Source of the DNA: Lewinellaceae bacterium
GTDB lineage: Bacteria > Bacteroidota > Bacteroidia > Chitinophagales > Saprospiraceae
NCBI GenBank assembly: GCA_016716135.1
Contig: JADJWX010000028.1
Span: forward strand, 62,001-126,000
Reading direction: 5' to 3'
DNA length: 64,000 bases
The position numbers and the translations under genes were made by a program. The notes under the pieces are model-generated. The model did not search any database and was not told the origin of the DNA. It saw only the letters and a list, made by a program, of their open reading frames with translations. Positions 26,006 to 33,947 of this stretch are shown here, one piece after another (positions within the stretch are counted from its first letter, which is position 1; each line of letters starts with the position of its first letter).

Positions 26006-26404
26006 AAAAAAAAAAACGGACCCAAGCGCCAAAGCGAAAGAAACGACAGGAGGGAAACGACACGGGGAACCAAAAGGCACCCGGCAGCACCAGCACACCC
26101 CACGCAAAAGCCCAGAGGGGGCCGGGGCAGAAACCCGGACGAGCGCGCCACAAAGGGGGAACAAGAACACGGAAAGCCAGGGGACGGAGGCGAAGGAAGC
26201 AGAAGAAAAAAGCACTTAAACCAAAAGAGCAGACAAGAGACAAAAGGGCGGGAAGGCCGGACGGGCCAAAAGAAAAAGAGAGAGGGAGGGGGGGGGGGAG
26301 GGGGAAAAAGCAAAGGGGCCAGGAGGGCAAGGGAGAGGAAGACAAAGGGCAAAGAAGGGGGGGAAGGGAGGGAAGGGAGCAGGGCCACGAGAGACACAAA
26401 ACAC
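26006..26404. other. T-depleted tract (two T in 399 bases on the plus strand)
   Basis: From 26006 to 26404 the plus strand has only two T residues (26216-26217). The tract is A/G-rich, with an 11-G run at 26288-26298 and several near-mirror purine stretches. Since all stop codons contain T (and on the other strand A), every frame is open here, so the long frames crossing it are meaningless. No gene is called in 25935-26559. The tract may be an assembly artefact or an unusual polypurine element. Confidence 0.85.
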
Positions 26405-26534
26405 TCACCGCAGGGCTTTGAAACAAGGCTACAGGACCGAGAAGACCGGAAAGCCTCAGGTCCTTTCTTTTTTTCTTTGCCAAAGGTAAGACGGACACAC
26501 TTAAGAACAGCTCAGTGTTTTGGTTGCACTCAAC

Positions 26535-26542
26535 TATTTTTG
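26535..26542 (+). promoter_or_regulatory. -7 promoter box (TATTTTTG) of the nitroreductase gene
   Basis: TATTTTTG fits the TAnnTTTG consensus, 17 bases before the ATG at 26560. It marks the return to normal sequence after the T-depleted tract. Confidence 0.45.
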
Positions 26543-26559
26543 CCCTAAATAAAAACTAC

Positions 26560-27141
26560 ATGCCACCTACTTCGCTGCCTATCTCCACCCTCATCCGCCA
26601 ACGCCGCTCCGTCTTCCCAAAATTCTACAAATCCGAAGCACCCATAGACCGCGCCGTCATCGAGCAACTGCTCGAAAATGCCAATTGGGCGCCCACGCAC
26701 AGGCTAACCCAACCCTGGCGCTTCCAGGTATTCCACTCACCCGAAAGCCGCGCTGCGCTGGGTGACTACCTGTCGGGTTATTACCACTACAACACCGCAC
26801 CGGAAGCCTATTCGGAAGAAAAAATGGTAAAAGCCGGCGAAACCCCCCGCCGTGCCGGGGCTGTGATCGCTATCGTGTTGCACCGCGACCCGGAGGCGCG
26901 CGTACCGGAGTTTGAAGAAATTGCTGCTGTAGCAATGGCCGTTCAAAATATGTGGCTTACCTGCACCGAGCTCGGCCTGGGCTGCTACTGGAGTACGCCC
27001 AAAGCAGCCCTAGAGGCCAGCGAATTTTTGCAACTGGAACCAAACGAATTTTGCCTGGGGCTTTTTTACCTGGGCTGGCACGAGATGCCGGAGGTGGCGG
27101 GGAAGCGGGAGGATGTGGCGGAAAAGGTGTTGTGGCGATAG
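26560..27141 (+). CDS. nitroreductase-family FMN oxidoreductase
   Basis: A 193-residue protein of the nitroreductase fold, which uses FMN and NAD(P)H to reduce nitro, quinone or similar compounds in the cytoplasm. The FMN-binding N-terminus is IRQRRSVFPKFYKSEAPIDR, followed by LLENANWAPTHRLTQPWRFQVF, and the C-terminal half has AVAMAVQNMWLTCTELGLGCYWSTP, which lines the flavin site. I start at the ATG at 26560 (MPPTSLPI) rather than an upstream alternative in the abnormal tract. It is a single gene. Confidence 0.9.
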   Translation: MPPTSLPISTLIRQRRSVFPKFYKSEAPIDRAVIEQLLENANWAPTHRLTQPWRFQVFHSPESRAALGDYLSGYYHYNTAPEAYSEEKMVKAGETPRRAGAVIAIVLHRDPEARVPEFEEIAAVAMAVQNMWLTCTELGLGCYWSTPKAALEASEFLQLEPNEFCLGLFYLGWHEMPEVAGKREDVAEKVLWR

Positions 27142-27218
27142 CATGACCAGAGGTTACAGGAACAAGAAGTCGGAAAACCTGTAAATCCTGTAAATCGCTG
27201 CAAATCCGTCCATTCTCC

Positions 27219-27226
27219 TAATTTTG
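27219..27226 (+). promoter_or_regulatory. -7 promoter box (TAATTTTG) just before the gene at 27236
   Basis: TAATTTTG fits TAnnTTTG and ends nine bases before the ATG. Transcription would begin at or very near the start codon, giving an almost leaderless mRNA. Confidence 0.5.
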
Positions 27227-27235
27227 CTTCCCGTT

Positions 27236-28630
27236 ATGAGCACTCCACGCCAAATCCTCGAAACAGAACAAAAAGCCCTCGAGATCAACCTCGACGACGG
27301 GCTCTACGGCGCCCTGGCCGAGATCGGCGCGGGGCAGGAGGTTGCCCGCCATTTTTTCCAGGCAGGCGCCGCCGCAGGCACTATCGCCAAAACGATGAGT
27401 GCTTACGACAAAACGGTGTCCGACAAGATTTACGGCCCGGAGGCTAAAGGCCGCTACGTGTGCGAAGCGCGCCTGTACAAAATGCTCGATCACGAGTTCC
27501 AGCTCATGGAAGACCGCCTGCGGCAGGTGCGGCCCGACCAGAGTTTCTTCGCGTTTGCCGACACCGTGTCGGCGATCAATTATGAAAAAACGATCCCCGG
27601 CAACGGCTGGCTGGGCCTGCGCTTCCAACTCCAGCCCGGTGCGCCGCCCAACGACGTGGTGCTGCACGTGCGCATGCTCGACAAAGACAACCGCCTGCAA
27701 CAACAAGCCATCGGCATCCTCGGCGTCAACCTGATCTACGGCTGCTACCGTTTCCACAACGATCCGGAAACCCTGCTTCAATCGCTGCTCGACAACCTGC
27801 ACAACCGCGTGGCCATCGACCTGGTGCGCATGCAGGGCCCCGATTTTGAGCAGGTCGACAACCGCCTGGTTTGCCTGTGGTCGGTCAAAAACGGCCTGAC
27901 CGAGGTGATGATGTTCGGCCCCGACGGCCTGCCGGTGCACGCCAGCGAGCTGTTGTACAAAAAATCCATCCTCATCGCCCGGGGCAGCTACCGGCCGCCC
28001 ACGCTGGTGCAGCAGGACATGGTGCGTTGCGCCTACGCCCAGTTTGTTGCCGAGCCCGATGTGGACGCCGACCGCGCGTTTTTTCTTACTGAAATTACGC
28101 TCGACAACCTGCGCGCCGACGGTGAACTTTCAGAAAAAGATTTTCTCGACCGGGCCGATATTCTCGGCATGTTGGGCCAAACGGTCATCCTCTCCAACTG
28201 CCTGCAACACAAAAAACTGATCGCCTATTTCCAAAATTACCGTGTGCCCCGCATCGGTCTGGCTATGGGCGCCCGCAAACTCCAGATCATCCTGCGCGAA
28301 ACCTGCGCCAACAACCCCGACAACCTGCTGGGCGCTTTTGGCGAACTATTTCCCCGCCATGTTCGTTTCTACGTGTACCCCGCCCGGAAGGACAACGGGG
28401 AGCTCCTGACCGCCAAAACCGTAGATGTCCCCGACGATATCCATTATTTGTACCAGCACCTGATCGACCACCGGAATATCGTGGATGTGCAGGGCTTCAA
28501 TCCCGGCATCCTGGACATTTACCACAAGGAAGTGTTGCAGCAGATTCAAGAGGGGAAAGCCGGCTGGGAAGAAAAAGTACCGCCCGAGGTGGCACAATTG
28601 ATCCGGGAAAAACGTTTGTTTAAATTATAA
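27236..28630 (+). CDS. conserved hypothetical protein, about 464 residues
   Basis: I do not recognise a functional family for this soluble protein. The start is the ATG at 27236 (MSTPRQILETEQKALEINLDD). It has no signal peptide or membrane helix and no nucleotide-binding P-loop. Repeated features include IYGPEAKGRYVCEARLYKML, a Gly-rich GWLGLRFQLQPGAPPNDVVLHVRMLD, VNLIYGCYRFHNDPETLLQSL and QDMVRCAYAQFVAEPD; the protein is full-length and compositionally like its neighbours, so it is clearly a real gene. Relatives in other bacteria have been given conflicting automatic names (for example nicotinate-nucleotide adenylyltransferase or TonB receptor), none of which the visible motifs support. Confidence 0.75.
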   Translation: MSTPRQILETEQKALEINLDDGLYGALAEIGAGQEVARHFFQAGAAAGTIAKTMSAYDKTVSDKIYGPEAKGRYVCEARLYKMLDHEFQLMEDRLRQVRPDQSFFAFADTVSAINYEKTIPGNGWLGLRFQLQPGAPPNDVVLHVRMLDKDNRLQQQAIGILGVNLIYGCYRFHNDPETLLQSLLDNLHNRVAIDLVRMQGPDFEQVDNRLVCLWSVKNGLTEVMMFGPDGLPVHASELLYKKSILIARGSYRPPTLVQQDMVRCAYAQFVAEPDVDADRAFFLTEITLDNLRADGELSEKDFLDRADILGMLGQTVILSNCLQHKKLIAYFQNYRVPRIGLAMGARKLQIILRETCANNPDNLLGAFGELFPRHVRFYVYPARKDNGELLTAKTVDVPDDIHYLYQHLIDHRNIVDVQGFNPGILDIYHKEVLQQIQEGKAGWEEKVPPEVAQLIREKRLFKL

Positions 28631-28699
28631 CTGTTGAAAGTAGCCTTCCGGCGCCATTTTTTTATTCACGTTTAAACCACATGAGTCGTTCCGATTTTT

Positions 28700-28870
28700 T
28701 TAAATGACTTCGGAGAAGTCAAATATTTGTAGATCAATCATTTAAGGAGAAGAAACGACCTCGGAGAGGTCGAATTTTTATAGAATTTCATTAGGCTGTG
28801 CGACCTATTCGAGGTCGAGAAAAGCGCCTTAGAGCTATTTCTACAAATATTTAGCCTCTCCGAGGTCACC
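28700..28870. repeat. REP-type repeat cluster with GACCTCGGAGAGGTC cores
   Basis: At least three units share a palindromic core GAC(C/T)TCGGAGA(G/A)GTC followed by an AT-rich tail ending in TTTATAGAA or TTTGTAGA: direct copies at about 28704-28735 and 28756-28787 and an inverted copy at about 28838-28868. A related palindrome CGACCT-ATTCG-AGGTCG lies at 28801-28817. The cluster fills the 280-base gap before yqeY. Confidence 0.75.
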
Positions 28871-28910
28871 TTGATTCAAAAATTCGAAATTACCCATATT
28901 TAAAATCACC

Positions 28911-29354
28911 ATGCTCGAAGAAAAAATAAACAAAGACCTCGTCGTTGCCATGAAGGCCAAAGATGAAGTAGCACTCCGCAGCATCCGCGCCATCAAGAGT
29001 GCTATTTTATTAGCCAAAACCGACGGCTCGGGAAAGGCTATCGATGAAGCCGCCGAGGTGCAAATGCTTCAGAAACTGCTGAAAAGCCGGCAGGATTCGC
29101 ACGATATTTATGTAAAAAACAACCGCCCGGAACTGGCTAAAAAAGAAGCGGAAGAAATTGAGGTGATCCGCCGCTACCTGCCCGAAATGCTGGAAGGCGC
29201 CGAACTGGAAGCCGTTTTAAAAGAAATTATCGCCGAAGTGGGCGCTTCCTCGCCGCAGGACATGGGCAAGGTGATGGGCGCGGCTACCAAGAAACTGGCC
29301 GGCAAGGCTGAGGGGCGGGCGATTTCGGCGATGGTGAAGGAGCTGCTATCCTGA
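28911..29354 (+). CDS. GatB/YqeY domain protein
   Basis: This 147-residue protein is a full-length YqeY: LEEKINKDLVVAMKAKDEVALRSIRAIKSAIL at the start, then LQKLLKSRQDSHDIYVKNNRPELAKKEAEEIEVIRRYLPEML and AAT-KKLAGKAEGRAISAMVK. The domain is shared with the C-terminus of the GatB amidotransferase subunit and interacts with tRNA-related substrates, but the stand-alone protein has no settled role. It is a single gene. Confidence 0.92.
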   Translation: MLEEKINKDLVVAMKAKDEVALRSIRAIKSAILLAKTDGSGKAIDEAAEVQMLQKLLKSRQDSHDIYVKNNRPELAKKEAEEIEVIRRYLPEMLEGAELEAVLKEIIAEVGASSPQDMGKVMGAATKKLAGKAEGRAISAMVKELLS

Positions 29355-29375
29355 ATTGCTGTAAAATTGACGTCG

Positions 29376-30412
29376 ATGAAATACGCACTTTTTACCTCCA
29401 TGAAAGCTTTTTGTGCTTTTGCTTTGGCTGTCGACTCAGGGGACAAGAAAATCCACTATTTTAAATTGGCTCGACAACAACCAGGGCGAAGCGACTGTAA
29501 TTGCCCCGGCGGGGCTGAGCCTGCGTTCCGCGCCGTCATCAAAATCGAAGCTGTTGCGTAGTGTGCCGTTTGGAGAAAAAGTTAATATCCTGGTACAAAG
29601 TATTCAATCGGGCTGATACTGTTGGAACTATCGAATTTTATTTTGGTGACTTCAGTCCATAACATCTATTCCGGTAGCGGCTACTGGCTAAAGTTCATTA
29701 TCAAAAAACAACGGGCTATATGTTCAGTGCATTTCTGGACAATACCGTCAATACCGTCCGTGCCGGCGATGAAAAATTGAATAAAAATTATATTCTTCTT
29801 TTCCCGCAGGCGAGTTGCGTACGCAATTATTTTTATTATTCGGGGTGGCACTGGTATGGGTTCTATAAAACAGAAACGGGAATTGTCAGAAAAAAAATCG
29901 AAATTTCATTTTATAATTTAGTTCCAAAGGAAATAAATTTCGAAAGTACAAATGTTGTAGTTTCCAGTTCCAATAATAAATCACTGTTATTCATTCTAGG
30001 CAGTCGAAATGAATTTCCGATCCAAAATTCAATAGAACCCATATATTCCGGAGATCGTTCTAACGGGATTTCGTTTCACGATTTCTATAGTTCCAATGTA
30101 TCAAATGATTCAATTTTGAAACAGTGTAATTTGCAAATGAATATAATAAATAGCGACCCAAATTTGTACGCGGCAAAAATTACCCTGAAAGACCATGGAA
30201 CGAAGCAAGAAATCGGCTCAGCCGAAATGAGGCTTGATGTGTTGGTCAGTACACTTCTCTGGTGCGGCGACCTGGATGGCGATAATAAAATGGACTATAT
30301 CCTTCGCTATGGAGAAAAAAGTTCCAAAACAATTCTCTACCTGAGTAAAGCCGCTGATAAAGGCCAGTTGGTCAAACCGGTTGCCGTTTTCTATTCCGGC
30401 TATTGTTGTTAA
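29376..30412 (+). pseudogene. frameshifted gene for an exported SH3b-domain protein
   Basis: Three frames have to be joined to read one protein: a signal-like start at 29376 (MKYALFTSMKAFCAFALAV), an SH3b domain in the next frame (ATVIAPAGLSLRSAPSSKSK, VPFGEKVNILVQS), then ADTVGTIEFYFGDFSP, NIYSGSGYWLK and finally TTGYMFSAFLDNTV, which leads into the intact 230-residue frame 29720-30412. Breaks lie near 29410, at the GGG 29610-29612, near 29660 and near 29690. The 3' part is AT-rich and ends with DLDGDNKMDYILRYGEKSS, a VCBS/FG-GAP-like Asp-rich motif. Either a decaying gene or sequencing indels. Confidence 0.7.
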
Positions 30413-30427
30413 TGAATTTCAGGCTAA

Positions 30428-31156
30428 ATGATTTTAAGAGCAGAAAATCTATTAAAAAACTACGGCAAACGTACCGTAGTAAAAGACGTCGATTTCGATG
30501 TCAAACAAGGCGAGATCGTCGGTTTGCTCGGCCCCAACGGCGCCGGTAAAACCACGTCGTTCTACATGGTCGTAGGCTTCATCAAGCCCACCGACGGCAA
30601 GGTGTATCTCAACGACAAGGAGATCACCGACCTGCCCATGTACAAACGCGCCCAGAAAGGCATCGGCTACCTGCCGCAGGAGCCCAGTGTGTTCCGCAAA
30701 TTGAGTGTGGAAGACAACATCCGCGCGGTGCTCGAAATGACGGATTTGAAAAAAAACGAGCAACAGGAAAAACTGGAATCACTGATCGACGAATTCCACC
30801 TGCACAAGGTGCGCAAAAGCCACGGCGACACGCTCTCGGGTGGTGAGCGCCGCCGCACGGAAATCGCCCGCGCCCTGGCCAGCGATCCCAAGTTTATTCT
30901 GCTCGACGAGCCCTTCGCCGGCATCGACCCGATCGCGGTGGAAGATATCCAGTACATCGTGGCCAAGCTCAAAACCAAAAACATCGGCATCCTCATCACC
31001 GACCACAACGTGCAGGAAACGCTCAGCATCACCGATCGCGCCTACCTCATGTTCGAAGGCGCCATCCTGCGCGCCGGCACCGCCGAAGAACTCGCCGCCG
31101 ACGAAATGGTGCGCAAAGTGTACCTCGGCAAAACTTCGAACTGCGCCGCAAGGTGA
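30428..31156 (+). CDS. lptB: LPS export ABC transporter ATP-binding protein, C-terminus shifted
   Basis: LptB is the cytoplasmic ATPase that drives lipopolysaccharide transport to the outer membrane with LptFG. The frame gives 242 residues with Walker A GPNGAGKTTSFYMV, Q-loop GYLPQEPSVFR, signature LSGGERRRTEIARAL, Walker B FILLDEPFAGIDP and switch His in ITDHNVQETL, all typical of LptB. The last residues TSNCAAR are abnormal: adding one A to the A4 run at 31130-31133 restores the family end NFELRRKVIEL with stop at 31165-31167. No lptA/lptC/lptFG is adjacent. Confidence 0.93.
   Translation: MILRAENLLKNYGKRTVVKDVDFDVKQGEIVGLLGPNGAGKTTSFYMVVGFIKPTDGKVYLNDKEITDLPMYKRAQKGIGYLPQEPSVFRKLSVEDNIRAVLEMTDLKKNEQQEKLESLIDEFHLHKVRKSHGDTLSGGERRRTEIARALASDPKFILLDEPFAGIDPIAVEDIQYIVAKLKTKNIGILITDHNVQETLSITDRAYLMFEGAILRAGTAEELAADEMVRKVYLGKTSNCAAR
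31130..31133 (+). other. frameshift site near the 3' end of lptB (A4 run)
   Basis: One extra A here changes the C-terminus from TSNCAAR to NFELRRKVIEL, the expected LptB ending, with the stop moved to 31165-31167. Confidence 0.75.
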
Positions 31157-31230
31157 TCGAACTGTAGGCGGCTCCTGGCATTTGGCTGTTTTTCAAAAAA
31201 TTTGTTCGGCTGGTGTGCCATATTTGTTGG

Positions 31231-33696
31231 ATGGACATGGCACGTTTTCTTTCAACCCCACCCCCATCCCCTCCCCAAGAGGGAGGGGAGACGCGACAAA
31301 CTAGTTTTGTGGTTTTAAATCAACCACTTAGGCCTGCTCTACGACTCCCCTCCCCCTTGGGGAGGGGCGGGGGTGGGGTTGAAGCACGGCCGGCTTCCAC
31401 CAAAAAACTCCGTTTTCTCCGTGCCTCTGTGGTAAATCTACTCCTCGTACTCCTGCTCTCCGGAAACCTCGCCGCCCAAACCAGCGAAGGCCGCAACTTC
31501 TGGTTCGGTTTTATGGAACACTTCGATGTCGGCCAGAACAGTATGGTGGTAATGATCAGTTCCAAGTACAACACCAGCGGCGTGGTACGTATGCCGCTCT
31601 ACAATTGGGAAACCAACTTCACGGTAGCCGCCAACGACGTCACCATTATTCAACTACCGGCTTACGCCGAAAATACAGGCTCCGAGCAAACGGCGCCCCG
31701 GGGCATACAGGTGCAATCCATCCTGCCGGTATCGGTGTACATCCACCAGTACCACTCCATGCGTTCGGAAGCTTCCATGGTGCTGCCGGTGGAATCGCTG
31801 GGCAACGAATATTATGCGCTCAGCTACCGGGGGTACGGGAATGGCAATACCACGTACCCCTCTGAATTTCTACTGGTAGGCATACAGGATGAAACCGAGA
31901 TCACCATACGGCTTAGCGATCAAACCCTGGGCGGCAAAGCAGCCGGCGCCACATTCACCGTACTGCTCGACGCCGGCGAAACGTATCAGGTACAGGCCCG
32001 GTACGCCACCAATGATCTGAGCGGCACCCACATTACCGGAAACAAGAATTTTAACCTGCTTGCCGGCTGTCGCTGGATTCCCATGCCCGCCGGTTGCGAT
32101 TATCGCGACAACCTGCTGGAGCAAATGCTCCCGGTGTCTACCTGGGGCAAACAATTTGTAACAGCCACACACGCCCAAATGCCTTACGATATTTTCCGGG
32201 TCATGGCTTCGGAAAACGGAACCAACGTGACGGTGAAGGGCGCCGCTGCCACCCAGTTTACGCTGAACGCCGGCGAATTTTATGAATACAATACCGGCGA
32301 ATCCACCTTTATCAGCGCCGACAAGCCCATTGCCGTGGCGCAGTACATCATCGGCAGTACTTGCTCCGGATATGGCGTAGGCGACCCGGCCATGGTTATG
32401 CTCAACAGCGTCGAGCAGATTCGCGATACGGTGACGCTCTACAATTCGTCGCTGGAAAATATCGTGGAAAACTACATCAACGTAATCCTGAAAACCCAGG
32501 ATATAGACGTAACCAGCTTCGACGGCCAGCCGATTGCCGATCTCGTCGGCGTTATTCCGGTGACCGGGAATCCCGATTTTTCCTTTGCCCGTCTGAAAGT
32601 ACAGCCGGGCGCCCACACGATCATTTCCGGCGGCTGCGGCGTAATTGCTACAGCTTATGGCTACGGCGACCTCGAATCGTATGCCTACGGCGGTGGCGCC
32701 AGTTTTAAACCGATCAACGCCACCAGCCTGATCCCGGAAGGCGGCTGTTTGAACGACACCATTATTTTTAAAACCGAATTCAAAGCGCCGCGGCATGAGC
32801 TGTTGTGGGACTTCGGCGACGGCGCCACCAGCACCGACCCCAACTTCGCCCATGTGTACACTGCGCTGGGCAGTTATACGGTAAAACTCTACCTGACCGA
32901 TAATTGCCTGAACATCAAGGATACCATTTCCCGTGTCATCCTGATCACCCTGCGCCAGGCCGCTACCGTCACCGGCGACAAGGAAGCCTGCGCCGGTGGA
33001 GCCGTTGCGCTGGGCGCTGAAGACCTGCCCGGCGCACGATACGAATGGACCGGCCCCAACAACTTCTTTTCTCCCGAACAATATCCCCTGCTGCCCGCCG
33101 TGCAGCCCACAGCTGCCGGGCAATACCAGGTCATCGGCATCATTTCCGGCTGCGCGACCTGGCCGGCCTTTGCCGAGGTGACGGTACACCCCTTGCCCCG
33201 ACCCGACCTGGGCGCCGACACCCTGGCATGCAGCAAAGACAGTTATCCACTGGTAGTGCTGAGTCCCGGAAGTTTTGCGCACTACCAATGGCAAAACAAC
33301 ACGACCGGCCCAAATTTTAATGTGGTGCAAGAAGGTGATTATTGGGTGCAGGTGACCGATGCCAACGGCTGTGTAGGTTCCGACACCGTTTTTGTGGAAG
33401 ACCGATGTCCGACGCGCTATTACATACCCAATGTGTTCAGCCCGAACGACGATGGTGTGAACGATTACTTTTCGGTACACAGCGCCGATATGGAATCGCT
33501 GATCCTCACAGTGTACGACCGCTGGGGTAACCTCCTGTTCCGGTCTGAAAGCCAGGATGCCCGTTGGGACGGGCGTTTTCAGGACAAGCCGGTCAACCCC
33601 GGCGTGTATATCTGGATGGCACAAATCAGTGGATACCGCGAGGATGGGGCGTTTTTTGAAACCACGGAATCGGGTTCGGTGACGGTGGTTCGGTAA
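31231..33696 (+). CDS. secreted IgGFc-binding/PKD protein with T9SS C-terminal sorting domain
   Basis: About 820 residues. After a signal peptide-like helix (LLLVLLLSGNLAAQ) comes an IgGFc-binding-type N-terminal domain (NFWFGFMEHF, GKQFVTATHAQMPYDIFRV, ADKPIAVAQYIIGSTC), a PKD domain (HELLWDFGDGATSTDPNFAHVY), Ig-like repeats, and the gliding-motility-associated C-terminal domain (FSPNDDGVNDYFSV, VYDRWGNLLFRS, NPGVYIWMAQI) that directs type IX secretion. It is probably a surface adhesin. The start is uncertain: in-frame ATGs at 31231 and 31237 lie upstream of a long inverted repeat that forms part of the frame, so the first 60 residues may be repeat DNA rather than natural leader. Confidence 0.87.
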   Translation: MDMARFLSTPPPSPPQEGGETRQTSFVVLNQPLRPALRLPSPLGRGGGGVEARPASTKKLRFLRASVVNLLLVLLLSGNLAAQTSEGRNFWFGFMEHFDVGQNSMVVMISSKYNTSGVVRMPLYNWETNFTVAANDVTIIQLPAYAENTGSEQTAPRGIQVQSILPVSVYIHQYHSMRSEASMVLPVESLGNEYYALSYRGYGNGNTTYPSEFLLVGIQDETEITIRLSDQTLGGKAAGATFTVLLDAGETYQVQARYATNDLSGTHITGNKNFNLLAGCRWIPMPAGCDYRDNLLEQMLPVSTWGKQFVTATHAQMPYDIFRVMASENGTNVTVKGAAATQFTLNAGEFYEYNTGESTFISADKPIAVAQYIIGSTCSGYGVGDPAMVMLNSVEQIRDTVTLYNSSLENIVENYINVILKTQDIDVTSFDGQPIADLVGVIPVTGNPDFSFARLKVQPGAHTIISGGCGVIATAYGYGDLESYAYGGGASFKPINATSLIPEGGCLNDTIIFKTEFKAPRHELLWDFGDGATSTDPNFAHVYTALGSYTVKLYLTDNCLNIKDTISRVILITLRQAATVTGDKEACAGGAVALGAEDLPGARYEWTGPNNFFSPEQYPLLPAVQPTAAGQYQVIGIISGCATWPAFAEVTVHPLPRPDLGADTLACSKDSYPLVVLSPGSFAHYQWQNNTTGPNFNVVQEGDYWVQVTDANGCVGSDTVFVEDRCPTRYYIPNVFSPNDDGVNDYFSVHSADMESLILTVYDRWGNLLFRSESQDARWDGRFQDKPVNPGVYIWMAQISGYREDGAFFETTESGSVTVVR
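31251..31383. repeat. long inverted repeat (39-40 base arms) inside the 5' end of the PKD gene
   Basis: Arms 31251-31290 and 31345-31383 are near-perfect reverse complements (one indel, few mismatches) and each contains its own CTCCCC/GGGGAG palindrome; the spacer is 54 bases. It is immediately followed at 31411-31436 by a piece of the CTCCGTG/CACGGAG family. Confidence 0.75.
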
Positions 33697-33709
33697 GTGG
33701 CCTTTACAC

Positions 33710-33758
33710 AGTTATAGGTAAAAGCTACATAGTTATAGGTAAAAGCTACATAGTTACA
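33710..33758. repeat. 21-base tandem repeat, 2.3 copies
   Basis: AGTTATAGGTAAAAGCTACAT occurs twice head to tail (33710-33730, 33731-33751) followed by a partial third copy. It lies just after the stop codon of the PKD gene. Confidence 0.8.
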
Positions 33759-33851
33759 AGTTTGATTTGGTCTTCAGCCTAAAGCCGGATTACTTTTATC
33801 CGAAAGACACGCCAATCGTCAGGCACTTAACCCAATTAAATTTCATGGATT

Positions 33852-33884
33852 AACCGGATTTACGGCATCAGCCGTATCCGGTTT
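33852..33884. terminator. hairpin between the PKD gene and the glycan cluster
   Basis: AACCGGA..TACGGC pairs with GCCGTA..TCCGGTT around a four-base loop, with a two-base bulge; it is followed by only a weak T-rich stretch. It may terminate the upstream transcript. Nothing else is seen in the 250-base gap besides the tandem repeat. Confidence 0.4.
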
Positions 33885-33947
33885 ATTCTGAATTGGCCAA
33901 TCGAGCCGGTTCAGCAGCACATTTCATGCAAAACCCGAACCATCAGC

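Noticed and set aside
25838..26548. Long Lys/Arg/Gly-rich frame on the plus strand and overlapping Phe/Leu/Pro-rich frames on the minus strand
   Set aside because: They are open only because the tract has almost no T, so no stop codon can occur on either strand. The composition is not protein-like.
31870..33624. 584-residue frame on the minus strand
   Set aside because: Shadow of the PKD/T9SS protein gene, which has clear domains on the plus strand.
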